Of a stretch of DNA of 36,150 nucleotides, positions 1 to 6,815 are shown piece by piece. Made by a program: the position numbers and the translations under genes. This DNA comes from Phycisphaerales bacterium (GTDB lineage Bacteria; Planctomycetota; Phycisphaerae; Phycisphaerales; SM1A02): the NCBI GenBank assembly GCA_020345805.1, contig CP070772.1:3902929-3939078 (forward strand). The letters are read 5' to 3'. The notes under the pieces were generated by a model. The model ran no database searches, was not told the origin of the DNA, and saw nothing but the letters and a program-made list of their open reading frames with translations. Position 1 is the stretch's first letter. Every line of letters starts with the position of its first letter.

Positions 1-489
1 GGCTGCGGGAACGGTCACATAAACCGAACCTTCGTGCCCCACCGCCGACTGGATGGAGATGTTGCCGCTGCTCTGCAGATCATAGACCGCCTTCAGCAGC
101 AGGCTGAGGATCCACACCATCCCCGCGCCGCAGGCGATTGCCACGAACAGGGCGACGGTCCAGCCCCAGTCGGTTCCGCGACAGACCCCCAGGCCGCCCC
201 ATCCGAAACCCATCAGGAACGCGGCAATGCTCTGAACGGACAGGAGCTTGAAGGCATCGCCGGAGTCGACGTGATCCGCCTGATCGATCCCGTCGCCCGC
301 CCCCACATCGCCATGGACATCCGCGCCCACATCGGCGTGGACATCCACGTCCATCCCGGCATCTGCATCCGCATCGCCCACGTGCCCGCCGGCCAGCATG
401 AGGGTCAGTCGGAGGAGGAAGAAGAAGCTCCCGATGATGGCCGGTGCGGTGAACCAGCCCACGTTGTCGCCGAAGAGCACGTCCATCAT
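1..489 (-). CDS. NfeD/YqiJ-like membrane protein (3' part off the left edge)
   Basis: The minus-strand frame is open from an ATG at 489 to the window edge: 163 codons, no stop. The start is supported by a GGAG seven bases upstream of a double ATG. The protein begins with a membrane segment (about residues 11-34), then a loop very rich in Asp, Val, His and Gly made of repeated DVH/DVG units (about 37-68). Two further membrane segments follow (about 80-103 and 107-137), then the start of a soluble domain reading SAVGHEGSVYVTVP. That last stretch resembles the beginning of the OB-fold of NfeD/YqiJ-type proteins (vGxxGxVyxxIP). Family members commonly sit next to a flotillin gene and act in membrane organisation; the expected neighbour would lie off the left edge. 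Family assignment is from topology plus the OB-fold start, so fairly but not fully certain. Confidence 0.7.
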   Translation of the reverse strand, partial: MMDVLFGDNVGWFTAPAIIGSFFFLLRLTLMLAGGHVGDADADAGMDVDVHADVGADVHGDVGAGDGIDQADHVDSGDAFKLLSVQSIAAFLMGFGWGGLGVCRGTDWGWTVALFVAIACGAGMVWILSLLLKAVYDLQSSGNISIQSAVGHEGSVYVTVPAA

Positions 490-516
490 GGCTCTGCTCC
501 TATCTCAACGTTGGGC

Positions 517-522
517 ATTATG
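517..522 (-). promoter_or_regulatory. Possible -10 element of the NfeD-like gene
   Basis: On the minus strand the hexamer CATAAT lies 28 bases upstream of the ATG at 489, leaving room for a short leader with the GGAG ribosome site. No convincing -35 is visible at 16-18 bases, so this is a weak call. Confidence 0.25.
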
Positions 523-960
523 CACCAGATTTTGCAAACCTGCATGTCCGGTTTTCGCCCCCGCAGGACGCGTGCCAAGTCCCGTATCCACAAGGACTAA
601 TGGATAATCAGCGGCCGGCTTCGGCCGCGAGCCCGCTCGCCTGCTCACCTGCTCTACTGATCTACTCTCCCGGCGAAGCCGCGGGCCTGGAGGCTCAGCA
701 AGCCGGGCCGTCCCCGGCCCCGGCGCTTTCCGAACCGGACAACGCTCACCTGCCACGGGAAGAAAAGACCTCACCACGGAGGGAGACGGATTCACGGGCG
801 TGGGGTAGGGGGGATTGGAGTATGTAAACGATGAGCAGTCGACAGGTGATGGAACGAGCAGTCCGGGGTCGCCGATTCTCCTGCCCATCTGTTTGCCCCT
901 CCCGGCCACGCCTGGAAGCGCTGTGCGTGATTGTGCAGTTGCCGTGTGCGGAGACGTTAC

Positions 961-980
961 TTCCGGGGGCGCCCCCGGAA
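961..980. repeat. Perfect 20-bp palindrome
   Basis: TTCCGGGGGC followed directly by its reverse complement GCCCCCGGAA. It lies between the divergent NfeD-like gene and the small gene starting at 1123. No T-run follows on either strand, so it is not a standard terminator. It could be a dimeric-protein operator or a cruciform. Confidence 0.6.
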
Positions 981-1122
981 CTGCTGCCGGAGGCAGGTGA
1001 TACGGAACCAGCCAAGTTGCTGGATGCGGCGTGACTGTATTACCGGTATGATGCAAGTGGAACCAAGTTTCGTGTGGACGGAACGCGGGTTCTTCGTCCT
1101 GGGCACTGTTTGGATAGCTCGC

Positions 1123-1470
1123 ATGCGAACTACAAAACACCTTACTGGTCCACAGTTGATCGACGAGTTGGTGAACAGGGACGGAATGACGCGCGATGAG
1201 GCGACATCGTGGTTCGAGCAGAAGTCCAAGTACAGATTCGATCCTAAGGCGATGTACAAACTCAGCTGGCCTGAGCACGAACAATCAGACTCACTGTCGG
1301 GTCATTCTGACTTGACAATCGACATTATGGGTGACTCCGAACTCAAAACACTTGAGGACAAGGTCCGCAAGCACAACAAAATGCCGTCAAGGAAACCGTG
1401 GGAACCTCACATGTTCGCAGCGCACATGGGACGGTTAGACGCCGCTGTTCTTCTTGAATCGGGGCCCTAA
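1123..1470 (+). CDS. Hypothetical protein, 115 aa, atypical composition
   Basis: I do not recognise this protein. The frame stays open upstream to 931, but that part is arginine/cysteine-rich and looks non-coding. ATG codons at 1048, 1051 and 1123 are candidate starts; 1123 gives a balanced soluble protein beginning MRTTKHLTGPQLIDEL. No clear ribosome site is visible for any of them. The product is charged and hydrophilic, without a signal peptide or membrane segment, and contains a helix-like GMTRDEATSWFEQK stretch. The gene is visibly poorer in G+C than its neighbours and ends in TAA, whereas most genes here end in TGA or TAG. Together these hint at recent acquisition. A false ORF cannot be excluded. 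Confidence 0.45.
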   Translation: MRTTKHLTGPQLIDELVNRDGMTRDEATSWFEQKSKYRFDPKAMYKLSWPEHEQSDSLSGHSDLTIDIMGDSELKTLEDKVRKHNKMPSRKPWEPHMFAAHMGRLDAAVLLESGP

Positions 1471-1532
1471 GATTTGCACGTTGGCAGGTATCCCTCCCTG
1501 CGTCGAGCTCTAACGCGACCTACACCACGCGC

Positions 1533-2537
1533 TCACGAACTGGAGGGGTTCTGCAGCCAGTCAGGGCCCGTCATGGCGGACAGCGATCGCATTGCGGGCG
1601 GGGGGTCGAGTTGCAGAATGATCGTCTTGCGCAGAGATGCAGCCAGCCATCTTCGCTCATCGGATGGCTCTCCGAGCTTGGCCAGCAGCTCTTGGTCCAC
1701 GCTGCTTTCCGGTGCGTCTTCACCGCAGAAGGAGCGCAGTGTCTGAGTGACGACTTCCATTCGCGGGTGGAGGGGTGTTGTGGCGATATTCCTGCCGCAG
1801 GCGGCGAAGGATGTGGGGGGGTGGAGATCGCCGCCGATCGCTGCCACCACGATCCGCAGATTCTCGACGAAGTCCCAGTGGCACGGCCAGAGCATGTCGA
1901 TGGCAAGGCCGAGTGAGAGTTGCGCCTCGTCGCCGTCGACCGTGTCGCGGATCATCGTCCTCACGGTCGCCTGCCAGAACTCCTCGTGCTCGCGGTAGTG
2001 TTCGGGACATGTCGTCAGGTACGCGAACTCATAGGAACCAACATCCAGCAGGAGCCACACATATTGGGCGGCCGGGTCATCCAAAGGCCGGGGCCAGTGA
2101 ATGGTGCTGCGGATCTTCTCTATGACCCTCTGGACCTGCCACTCCTTCAACGGCGAACGCTGCCCAAGGCCGGCCAGCAGGTCGGAAGCGCGCGTATCGC
2201 CAAAGGCCGGGTCAATCCTCTCGATGGGGCAGCCCGCGCACCATGCCGACAGGGCGGCACACGCGTTCTGCCACACGCGCTCAGCCGGATGCTCCACTTG
2301 TGATACTCGGGTGCCGAGTCCCTTTGTCGTCTCGCCGGCGCCGATCGCCTCGATGATGTTGGCCACCCAGCGGTCAGCCTTGTGGTGACACAGTTCCAGT
2401 CCCGTGATCAGGCCGCGGACCTTGGCGATCGCCGGGTCGACGGGCGCCAGCGCGTCCTCCATCCGGTCGATCGCCTGCATCTCGGCGTCGGCCTGAACTG
2501 CACAGTTCTGCCAGCACGGTCGGAGAGGTGGTGTCAT
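1533..2537 (-). CDS. Hypothetical protein, about 334 aa
   Basis: I do not recognise a domain. The frame also offers a TTG nine bases upstream, but the purine-rich AGGGAGGA sits about 9-10 bases before the ATG at 2537 and only one base before the TTG, so 2537 is the likely start. The protein is soluble, has no signal peptide and is mainly acidic and helical, with many Trp and Cys residues (for example AWCAGCPIERIDPAF and MLWPCHWDFVENLRIV). The alternating hydrophobic/charged pattern suggests an all-helical repeat fold; that is only a guess. It stands alone: the next minus-strand gene upstream is separated by a gene remnant. Confidence 0.7.
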   Translation of the reverse strand: MTPPLRPCWQNCAVQADAEMQAIDRMEDALAPVDPAIAKVRGLITGLELCHHKADRWVANIIEAIGAGETTKGLGTRVSQVEHPAERVWQNACAALSAWCAGCPIERIDPAFGDTRASDLLAGLGQRSPLKEWQVQRVIEKIRSTIHWPRPLDDPAAQYVWLLLDVGSYEFAYLTTCPEHYREHEEFWQATVRTMIRDTVDGDEAQLSLGLAIDMLWPCHWDFVENLRIVVAAIGGDLHPPTSFAACGRNIATTPLHPRMEVVTQTLRSFCGEDAPESSVDQELLAKLGEPSDERRWLAASLRKTIILQLDPPPAMRSLSAMTGPDWLQNPSSS

Positions 2538-2592
2538 GGCAGGCAATCCTCCCTAGTCGTCAACCACCCATGCGCGACCCACCCCACAGGTT

Positions 2593-2706
2593 CTAATGTA
2601 ACAGCCGGCGCTGAAGGAAAGCGAGTTGGCGATCTCTCGCGTCGCGGACTATTTTACCGAAGTGGATGTGCTCGAAGGGTGCGCCGGTGCGCTCGTAGGC
2701 GATGAC
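2593..2706 (-). pseudogene. C-terminal remnant of an alpha/beta hydrolase
   Basis: A 37-codon minus-strand frame ending in TAG reads YERTGAPFEHIHFGK and then DARDRQLAFLQ. It aligns without gaps to the C-terminus of the intact hydrolase at 5100-5885 (YTQTGAPYEHIHFGK, then DAKQRQRDFFA), including the conserved His. Immediately upstream on the same strand are a TGA in the same frame and the end of the TlpA-like gene, so nothing of the catalytic Ser or Asp regions remains. It is best explained as the tail of a deleted or replaced paralogue. There is no start codon or ribosome site for independent translation. Confidence 0.65.
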
Positions 2707-2723
2707 CTGCCGTCAAGCTTCGC

Positions 2724-4079
2724 TCAACCCTCGGTCGATTCCGTCTCCTTCTCCTTCGGCAGCGGCGTCGGCGCGGCGAGACCAGACTCCTTCAGAAGCG
2801 CGTCGATCTTTGCCGCCTTCTCCGGCAGGGGATCGGCTGGGTGCAGATCGTTGTAGCGCACTGTGCCGTCGGGGGCGATGATCGTCACGTGCGGAATACC
2901 GCGCACGCCGTAGTCGCGGTTGTACACCTTCTGCTTTGCGAACGCGATGGTCCAAGTGATGTCCTTCTGGCCGATGTACTCGGCCATAAGCGCCATCTCC
3001 TTGTCCGGATCGTCCTTACAGTCCACCGCGCCGTTTTCGCCGTAATGCGCGCCCTGGATAGACGTAACGCCGATGATCTTGACGGGATAGCCCTCATAGC
3101 GCGCCTGAAGCTCGCGCACGTTGGGGATGCTCGCCACGCACGGCCCGCACCATGTCGCCCAGAAGTCGAGGATGACGACCTTGCCTTTCAGTGCGGCGAG
3201 CGATGGCAGCGTCTCGTCGTTGGACCAGAGGAAGTCCAGATGCGGCGCAGCCGAGCCGATGAACGTGCCGCGCGCCGGCGCGCTGTCGAGCCTCGCCAAT
3301 GAGCCGGTAAGGAACTCGATCGAGCGCTCATCGACTTCGATCTCGCCGTTCTTGGCGCGGGCCAGCACGTCTCGGCCGTACTTGACGAGCCCGGCGCGTA
3401 TCGCTTGGCGGCGCGCTTCGGCGTCCTCGGCCGCGTCCTCATCGTTGATGTAGCCGAGTATCCCGAAGTACGATTCGAAGTCGAAAGCGATTCTCGGATC
3501 TTTGCAGTGCAGTAAATCGTCGGCGAGTGCGTAGATATCGTCCGCATGCGCCCGCCAGACGGACTTCTTGGCCAGGGCATCGAGGACGCCGATGACGAAG
3601 CTCGCCTCGCCCGAGCGGATCGCGTTGGGCAGGGCTTCGTGGGCGAGCGCCTCGCCGAGCAGTTCTTCCTGGAGTTCTGGATCGGGGCGGTTCTCCTCGT
3701 CAATGACGCCGCCGAGGAAGAACAGCCGCAGCAGGCGGGCGGTCGCGCCGGCGGACGTGGGGTCGTCCTTGAACTCGGTCATGCGCGCGACGATCATCCG
3801 GGTCGTCTCCTTGCCGTGAATCATATTCTCGCGAAATAGCCGGCCGACCTGTTTGGGCGTCAGTGCGCCGATCTCCAGGCCGTCCAGCGCGTGCGCCCTC
3901 ACCCGTTCGACGTCCTCCCTCGTCGCCTGGATCTCGAACAGCGCGGCCCAGGCCTCCTTGAACTGGTCCACGGCCTGCTGCACCTGCTCGTCGGTGGGGG
4001 GTGCGGCGTGAACGATGATCGAGAGCGCGAACGCGACAAGCGCCGTCGCGATGCGGCCGAGAACGGTGGTGGACGGCAT
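2724..4079 (-). CDS. Exported TlpA-like thiol-disulfide oxidoreductase, 451 aa
   Basis: A short N-terminal hydrophobic segment (about residues 7-26, ending VHAAPP) looks like a signal peptide. A helical region of about 240 residues without a recognised family follows. The C-terminal third is a thioredoxin/TlpA domain: FWATWCGPC puts the redox cysteines at 311 and 314, and the cis-proline motif GIPHVTI has Pro396. Such proteins reduce or exchange disulfides in exported proteins. A GAGGAG lies about eight bases before the ATG at 4079. The C-terminal tail is lysine/glutamate-rich. The gene ends right against a hydrolase remnant. Fold assignment is very sure; substrate unknown. Confidence 0.9.
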   Translation of the reverse strand: MPSTTVLGRIATALVAFALSIIVHAAPPTDEQVQQAVDQFKEAWAALFEIQATREDVERVRAHALDGLEIGALTPKQVGRLFRENMIHGKETTRMIVARMTEFKDDPTSAGATARLLRLFFLGGVIDEENRPDPELQEELLGEALAHEALPNAIRSGEASFVIGVLDALAKKSVWRAHADDIYALADDLLHCKDPRIAFDFESYFGILGYINDEDAAEDAEARRQAIRAGLVKYGRDVLARAKNGEIEVDERSIEFLTGSLARLDSAPARGTFIGSAAPHLDFLWSNDETLPSLAALKGKVVILDFWATWCGPCVASIPNVRELQARYEGYPVKIIGVTSIQGAHYGENGAVDCKDDPDKEMALMAEYIGQKDITWTIAFAKQKVYNRDYGVRGIPHVTIIAPDGTVRYNDLHPADPLPEKAAKIDALLKESGLAAPTPLPKEKETESTEG

Positions 4080-4575
4080 ATGCGAATCTCCTCGAGGGTG
4101 GGCGTCGACGCATCAAGATACTCGGCCGACGGGCGTCAGAGAAGCGAGAATTCTTCGGAAACGGCGAAAGTCAATCCTCGTCCGCGTATCGCCCGTCCCG
4201 ATCGTCCAGATTGCACGCGCCGCCGCATTCGGGTCAGTTCGCAGCGGACGACGCGTGTGCCGAAGTCGATATCGACCGGCGGGCTTCGATGTCAGCCGCC
4301 TCCGGAAGTGCGGGCGGAGCATGCGAAGGGGAAGAAGCCCAAACGAAAGAAGCGACCGAAGCAGAGGAACGATCCGAAGTGCGTCGCGGCGGCTAAGGGC
4401 TGCGCGATCGGTTCCTCGAGGAAGCGGAGCGCGATCCGAGCTTGCTCATTACAGGGGGGAAGTATGATGTGAGCCGAGTTCTCGATGCATCATTACGGAT
4501 ATTGATGCTTGGGCAGGATGCGATTCAGTTGCCACATGCAGCGTAAGCTGATGCCTGTGCTACGATGTCGCTGCG
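4080..4575. other. Divergent intergenic region, no gene seen
   Basis: About 500 bases separate the TlpA-like gene (minus) from the broken zinc-ribbon gene (plus). Open frames across it have shadow-type composition. An extended -10-like TGCTACGAT lies at its right end (4559-4566), just before the ATG at 4576. Confidence 0.45.
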
Positions 4576-5022
4576 ATGAAGATCATCCCGTCAAGCTTCC
4601 GCGCATGGATTGTTATCTGCCGGCTCGCGTGCATGGCGCTCATCTGGCTCGTGCCTTGGCCATCATCGTACTTCCATGTGACGATCATGCGGGGGCCGGG
4701 GGGCGGCGAATACTACCTCCGGGATTTCGGCGGATGCTGATTCGCAGCACCTATTGAGACGATTCGCCTCGATCCCGGAGGCGATATCGGTGTCCCCTGA
4801 ATCGACGGCCGGCTGAGGTTGTACTCTCGGACTTGGCCGTGGCTTGTCGTCTCACTCGGGCTCACAGCGATCGGCTGGAGATTTCACCGGCTGGACGCCC
4901 TGACCACGGCGGAGTCGCGTCAGAAGCGCGGCCGTTGCATCAACTGCAACTATGATTCGCGTGGAGATCTGGACGCAGGCTGTCCCGAGTGCGGGTGGAA
5001 TCGCGGGGAGACGAAGGCTTGA
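4576..5022 (+). pseudogene. Membrane protein with C-terminal zinc ribbon, interrupted by two in-frame TGAs
   Basis: One continuous reading frame from the ATG at 4576 to the TGA at 5020-5022 is interrupted only by TGA at 4738-4740 and 4798-4800. The first part has a hydrophobic segment (VICRLACMALIWLVPWP); the last part has a second one (WPWLVVSLGLTAIGWRF) and a zinc ribbon CINC...CPEC. This order matches a protein family I associate with planctomycetes: two membrane segments, a beta-rich middle, then a CxxCGYDLRG...CPECG tail. Neither TGA replaces an obvious active-site cysteine and no hairpin like that of the selenoprotein genes at 30-32 kb is evident, so nonsense decay is the simplest explanation. 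A TGCTACGAT -10-like element precedes the ATG by 15 bases. Confidence 0.6.
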
Positions 5023-5099
5023 AGTACGCAGCGCGCGACTAGCGATCAGGGTAAAGCAGTGGGGCTCGCTCCTCGCGTCGCTAGTCCCACCCTACGCAA

Positions 5100-5885
5100 C
5101 TAACTCTCCAGCCATCGTGCGAAGAAATCGCGCTGGCGCTGTTTGGCGTCGGCGGACATCTTGCCGAAGTGGATGTGTTCGTAGGGGGCGCCGGTTTGGG
5201 TGTATTCGACGAACTCGATCAAGCTTGGATCGTGATACCGGCCGCGCAGGGCGGTGATGAACTGGCGTTGGCCTTCGATGGAGACGAGTTCATCGCCAAC
5301 GGTGTGGATCGCGAGCAGCGGGATCTCGCGCCACCCGTCGATGCGGGTGAGGGGGTCGAGTCCGGCCAGGTCTTCTCGGGGGCAGCCGGGGAACATGTTC
5401 GCGTGGGCGGGGTGGGTCCAGGAGCCGGTCGTGGCCTCCACGGCCGCGCAGGTGAACCGGTGTTCGGAGCACAGCCGGGCAAGGGCGACCATTCCCCCGG
5501 CCGACATCCCACCAATAGCCAAGCGTTTCATATCGAATACGCCAAGTTGCCTCAGCGCGTCGATGAGCGAATCGATCTCGTCGTGCATCTGGCGCAGAAC
5601 GCGCACGGTGTGATGCGGTCCTGTCAGTGGGGGGGTGCCGCGTTCTCCGTGGCCGGGGAGATCGACGGCACAGAAGCCGATGCCCGCCCGCATCAGGCGG
5701 AGGTAGCGGGCGGGATCGTGTTCCTTTCTGACCGTCCGGCCATGCATCCACAACACCGCCGGCGCGGACGAGCCGCTTTCCCAGTCCGGATGGACGAGCA
5801 TGGCCGGGACACGGTGATCGCCCAGTCGCTCCCATCGAGCGGCGGCTCTCAGCGCCTCGGGCAGTCTCTGGAACCGTTCGATCAT
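5100..5885 (-). CDS. Alpha/beta hydrolase, about 261 aa
   Basis: The open frame extends up to 6107, but that part covers a repeat pair and is not protein-like; the ATG at 5885 is the likely start. The chain shows LWMHGRTVRKEHD after the first strands, DLPGHGERG, then the nucleophile elbow GGMSAGGMV. An acidic region near VGDELV and a late HIHFGK, which probably carries the catalytic His, follow. No signal peptide, so probably cytoplasmic. Substrate cannot be deduced; the fold includes carboxylesterases and dienelactone-hydrolase-like enzymes. There is no Shine-Dalgarno; TATGAT lies 12 bases before the ATG, suggesting a leaderless transcript. A remnant of a paralogue lies at 2593-2706. Confidence 0.85.
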   Translation of the reverse strand: MIERFQRLPEALRAAARWERLGDHRVPAMLVHPDWESGSSAPAVLWMHGRTVRKEHDPARYLRLMRAGIGFCAVDLPGHGERGTPPLTGPHHTVRVLRQMHDEIDSLIDALRQLGVFDMKRLAIGGMSAGGMVALARLCSEHRFTCAAVEATTGSWTHPAHANMFPGCPREDLAGLDPLTRIDGWREIPLLAIHTVGDELVSIEGQRQFITALRGRYHDPSLIEFVEYTQTGAPYEHIHFGKMSADAKQRQRDFFARWLES

Positions 5886-5948
5886 GGATTGATCATAACG
5901 CAGGGCCCCTCGGCTATTCGAATCACGTTTCAGACGCGTGACGACGTT

Positions 5949-6070
5949 CCCCTCTCCCTTGAGGGAGAGGGTGAGGGTGAGTCTGAGGAATCGAGCTGGC
6001 CGTCGAGTGAGCACACATTGCCTGGCGACCGCACCGACCCAGCCCCTCGCCCCCTCCCTGCCAGGGAGGA
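5949..6070. repeat. Inverted pair of REP-like palindromic elements
   Basis: The first unit (about 5947-5980) contains a 10-bp hairpin with arms 5950-5959 and 5962-5971, followed by GTGAGGGTGAG. The second (about 6041-6076) contains an 8-bp hairpin with arms 6053-6060 and 6062-6069. Its reverse complement reads like the first (GTTCCTCCTCCCTGG... against GTTCCCCTCTCCCTT...). Two similar palindromes in opposite orientation about 90 bases apart look like a REP doublet (REPIN). They sit between the divergent hydrolase and rsmD. Confidence 0.55.
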
Positions 6071-6142
6071 GGAACGGTTTGCTTCCGGCCTGACGCACGA
6101 GTCCCAATTGTGAACCGTATTAGATTGTGCATCAGACACGCT

Positions 6143-6158
6143 GCTACGATGGTCAGCG
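6143..6158 (+). promoter_or_regulatory. Extended -10 element of rsmD, probably leaderless
   Basis: TGCTACGAT (TG-n-TACGAT, hexamer 6145-6150) begins 14 bases before the rsmD ATG. A normal start point about seven bases after the hexamer falls at the ATG itself, and no Shine-Dalgarno is present. Confidence 0.45.
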
Positions 6159-6806
6159 ATGCTGAAGATCATTGCCGGTGAATACCGATCGCGGAAGCTG
6201 CTCTCGCCGCCCGATGGCGAGATCACGCGGCCGTACCCGCAGAGGGTGAAGGAGTCGGTGTTCAACCTGCTGGGGAAATGGTTCGACGGGGCTCGGGTGC
6301 TGGACCTTTTTGCGGGGGTAGGGACGGTGGGGCTGGAGGCGGTGAGTTGGGGAGCGGAAAAGGTGCTCATGGTCGAGCGCGACCGGGGGATCTTCCGGCT
6401 TCTGAAGAGGAACATTGAAACGCTGGACTGCGACGACCGAGCCACCGCCATGTGCGGCGATGCGCTGGGCGCGGCCTGTCTGGCCCGGGCTCCGAGGCCG
6501 GTGGATCTGGTGTTCATCGACCCGCCGTATCCGATGATGCTGGATCAACTCCAGCGACAGCGCGTGCTCAATCAAGTCATCCAGTGCCGCGGGGTCATGG
6601 CGGACGAGGGCTTCGTGATTCTCCGCAGTCCGATGGGGCCGGATGAGGCCGACCTGTCCATCGAGGGCTTTCTCGGGCCGGAGGATCATGAGTACGGACG
6701 CGGCATGTGGGTCCTGCTTTATGAGCCGGGTTCGAAGTCAGAGAGGCCCGCCGAAGAACCGGCAGAGGGGGAGGATCAGGAAGCCGCAGATGGTCGCAGC
6801 GGGTAG
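6159..6806 (+). CDS. rsmD: 16S rRNA (guanine966-N2)-methyltransferase RsmD
   Basis: RsmD methylates N2 of G966 in 16S rRNA using S-adenosylmethionine during 30S assembly. The 215-residue product shows the family order: N-terminal IIAGEYRSRKL, the RPYPQRVKESVFNLL segment, the SAM-binding VLDLFAGVGTVGLEA (about 47-61), an acidic ERD at the end of the second strand, and the catalytic DPPY at 121-124. About 25 residues rich in Glu, Ala and Pro follow the usual C-terminus. The next gene starts 9 bases after the stop, so the two are probably co-transcribed. Confidence 0.95.
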   Translation: MLKIIAGEYRSRKLLSPPDGEITRPYPQRVKESVFNLLGKWFDGARVLDLFAGVGTVGLEAVSWGAEKVLMVERDRGIFRLLKRNIETLDCDDRATAMCGDALGAACLARAPRPVDLVFIDPPYPMMLDQLQRQRVLNQVIQCRGVMADEGFVILRSPMGPDEADLSIEGFLGPEDHEYGRGMWVLLYEPGSKSERPAEEPAEGEDQEAADGRSG

Positions 6807-6815
6807 GCTATCGCC

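Larger units (their letters stand above)
490..1122. other. Long intergenic stretch without a convincing gene
   Basis: Open frames exist on both strands here, but they have arginine/proline-rich shadow composition and no ribosome site. The stretch holds a 7-bp hairpin with a four-base loop at 611-628 (no U-run on either side) and a perfect 20-bp palindrome at 961-980. I see no tRNA or other RNA gene. Confidence 0.5.

Noticed and set aside
611-628. Hairpin as terminator for the NfeD-like gene region
   Set aside because: It lies upstream of the minus-strand gene, and neither side has a T-run.
505-1284. A 259-codon minus-strand frame in the left intergenic region
   Set aside because: Pro/Arg-rich composition, no ribosome site, overlaps the more protein-like plus-strand frame at 1123-1470.
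4738-4800. TGA reassigned as tryptophan genome-wide, or selenocysteine in the zinc-ribbon gene
   Set aside because: TGA is used as the normal stop in many intact genes here (waaA, thiL, moaE and others), and these two TGAs lack a redox motif and a SECIS-like hairpin.
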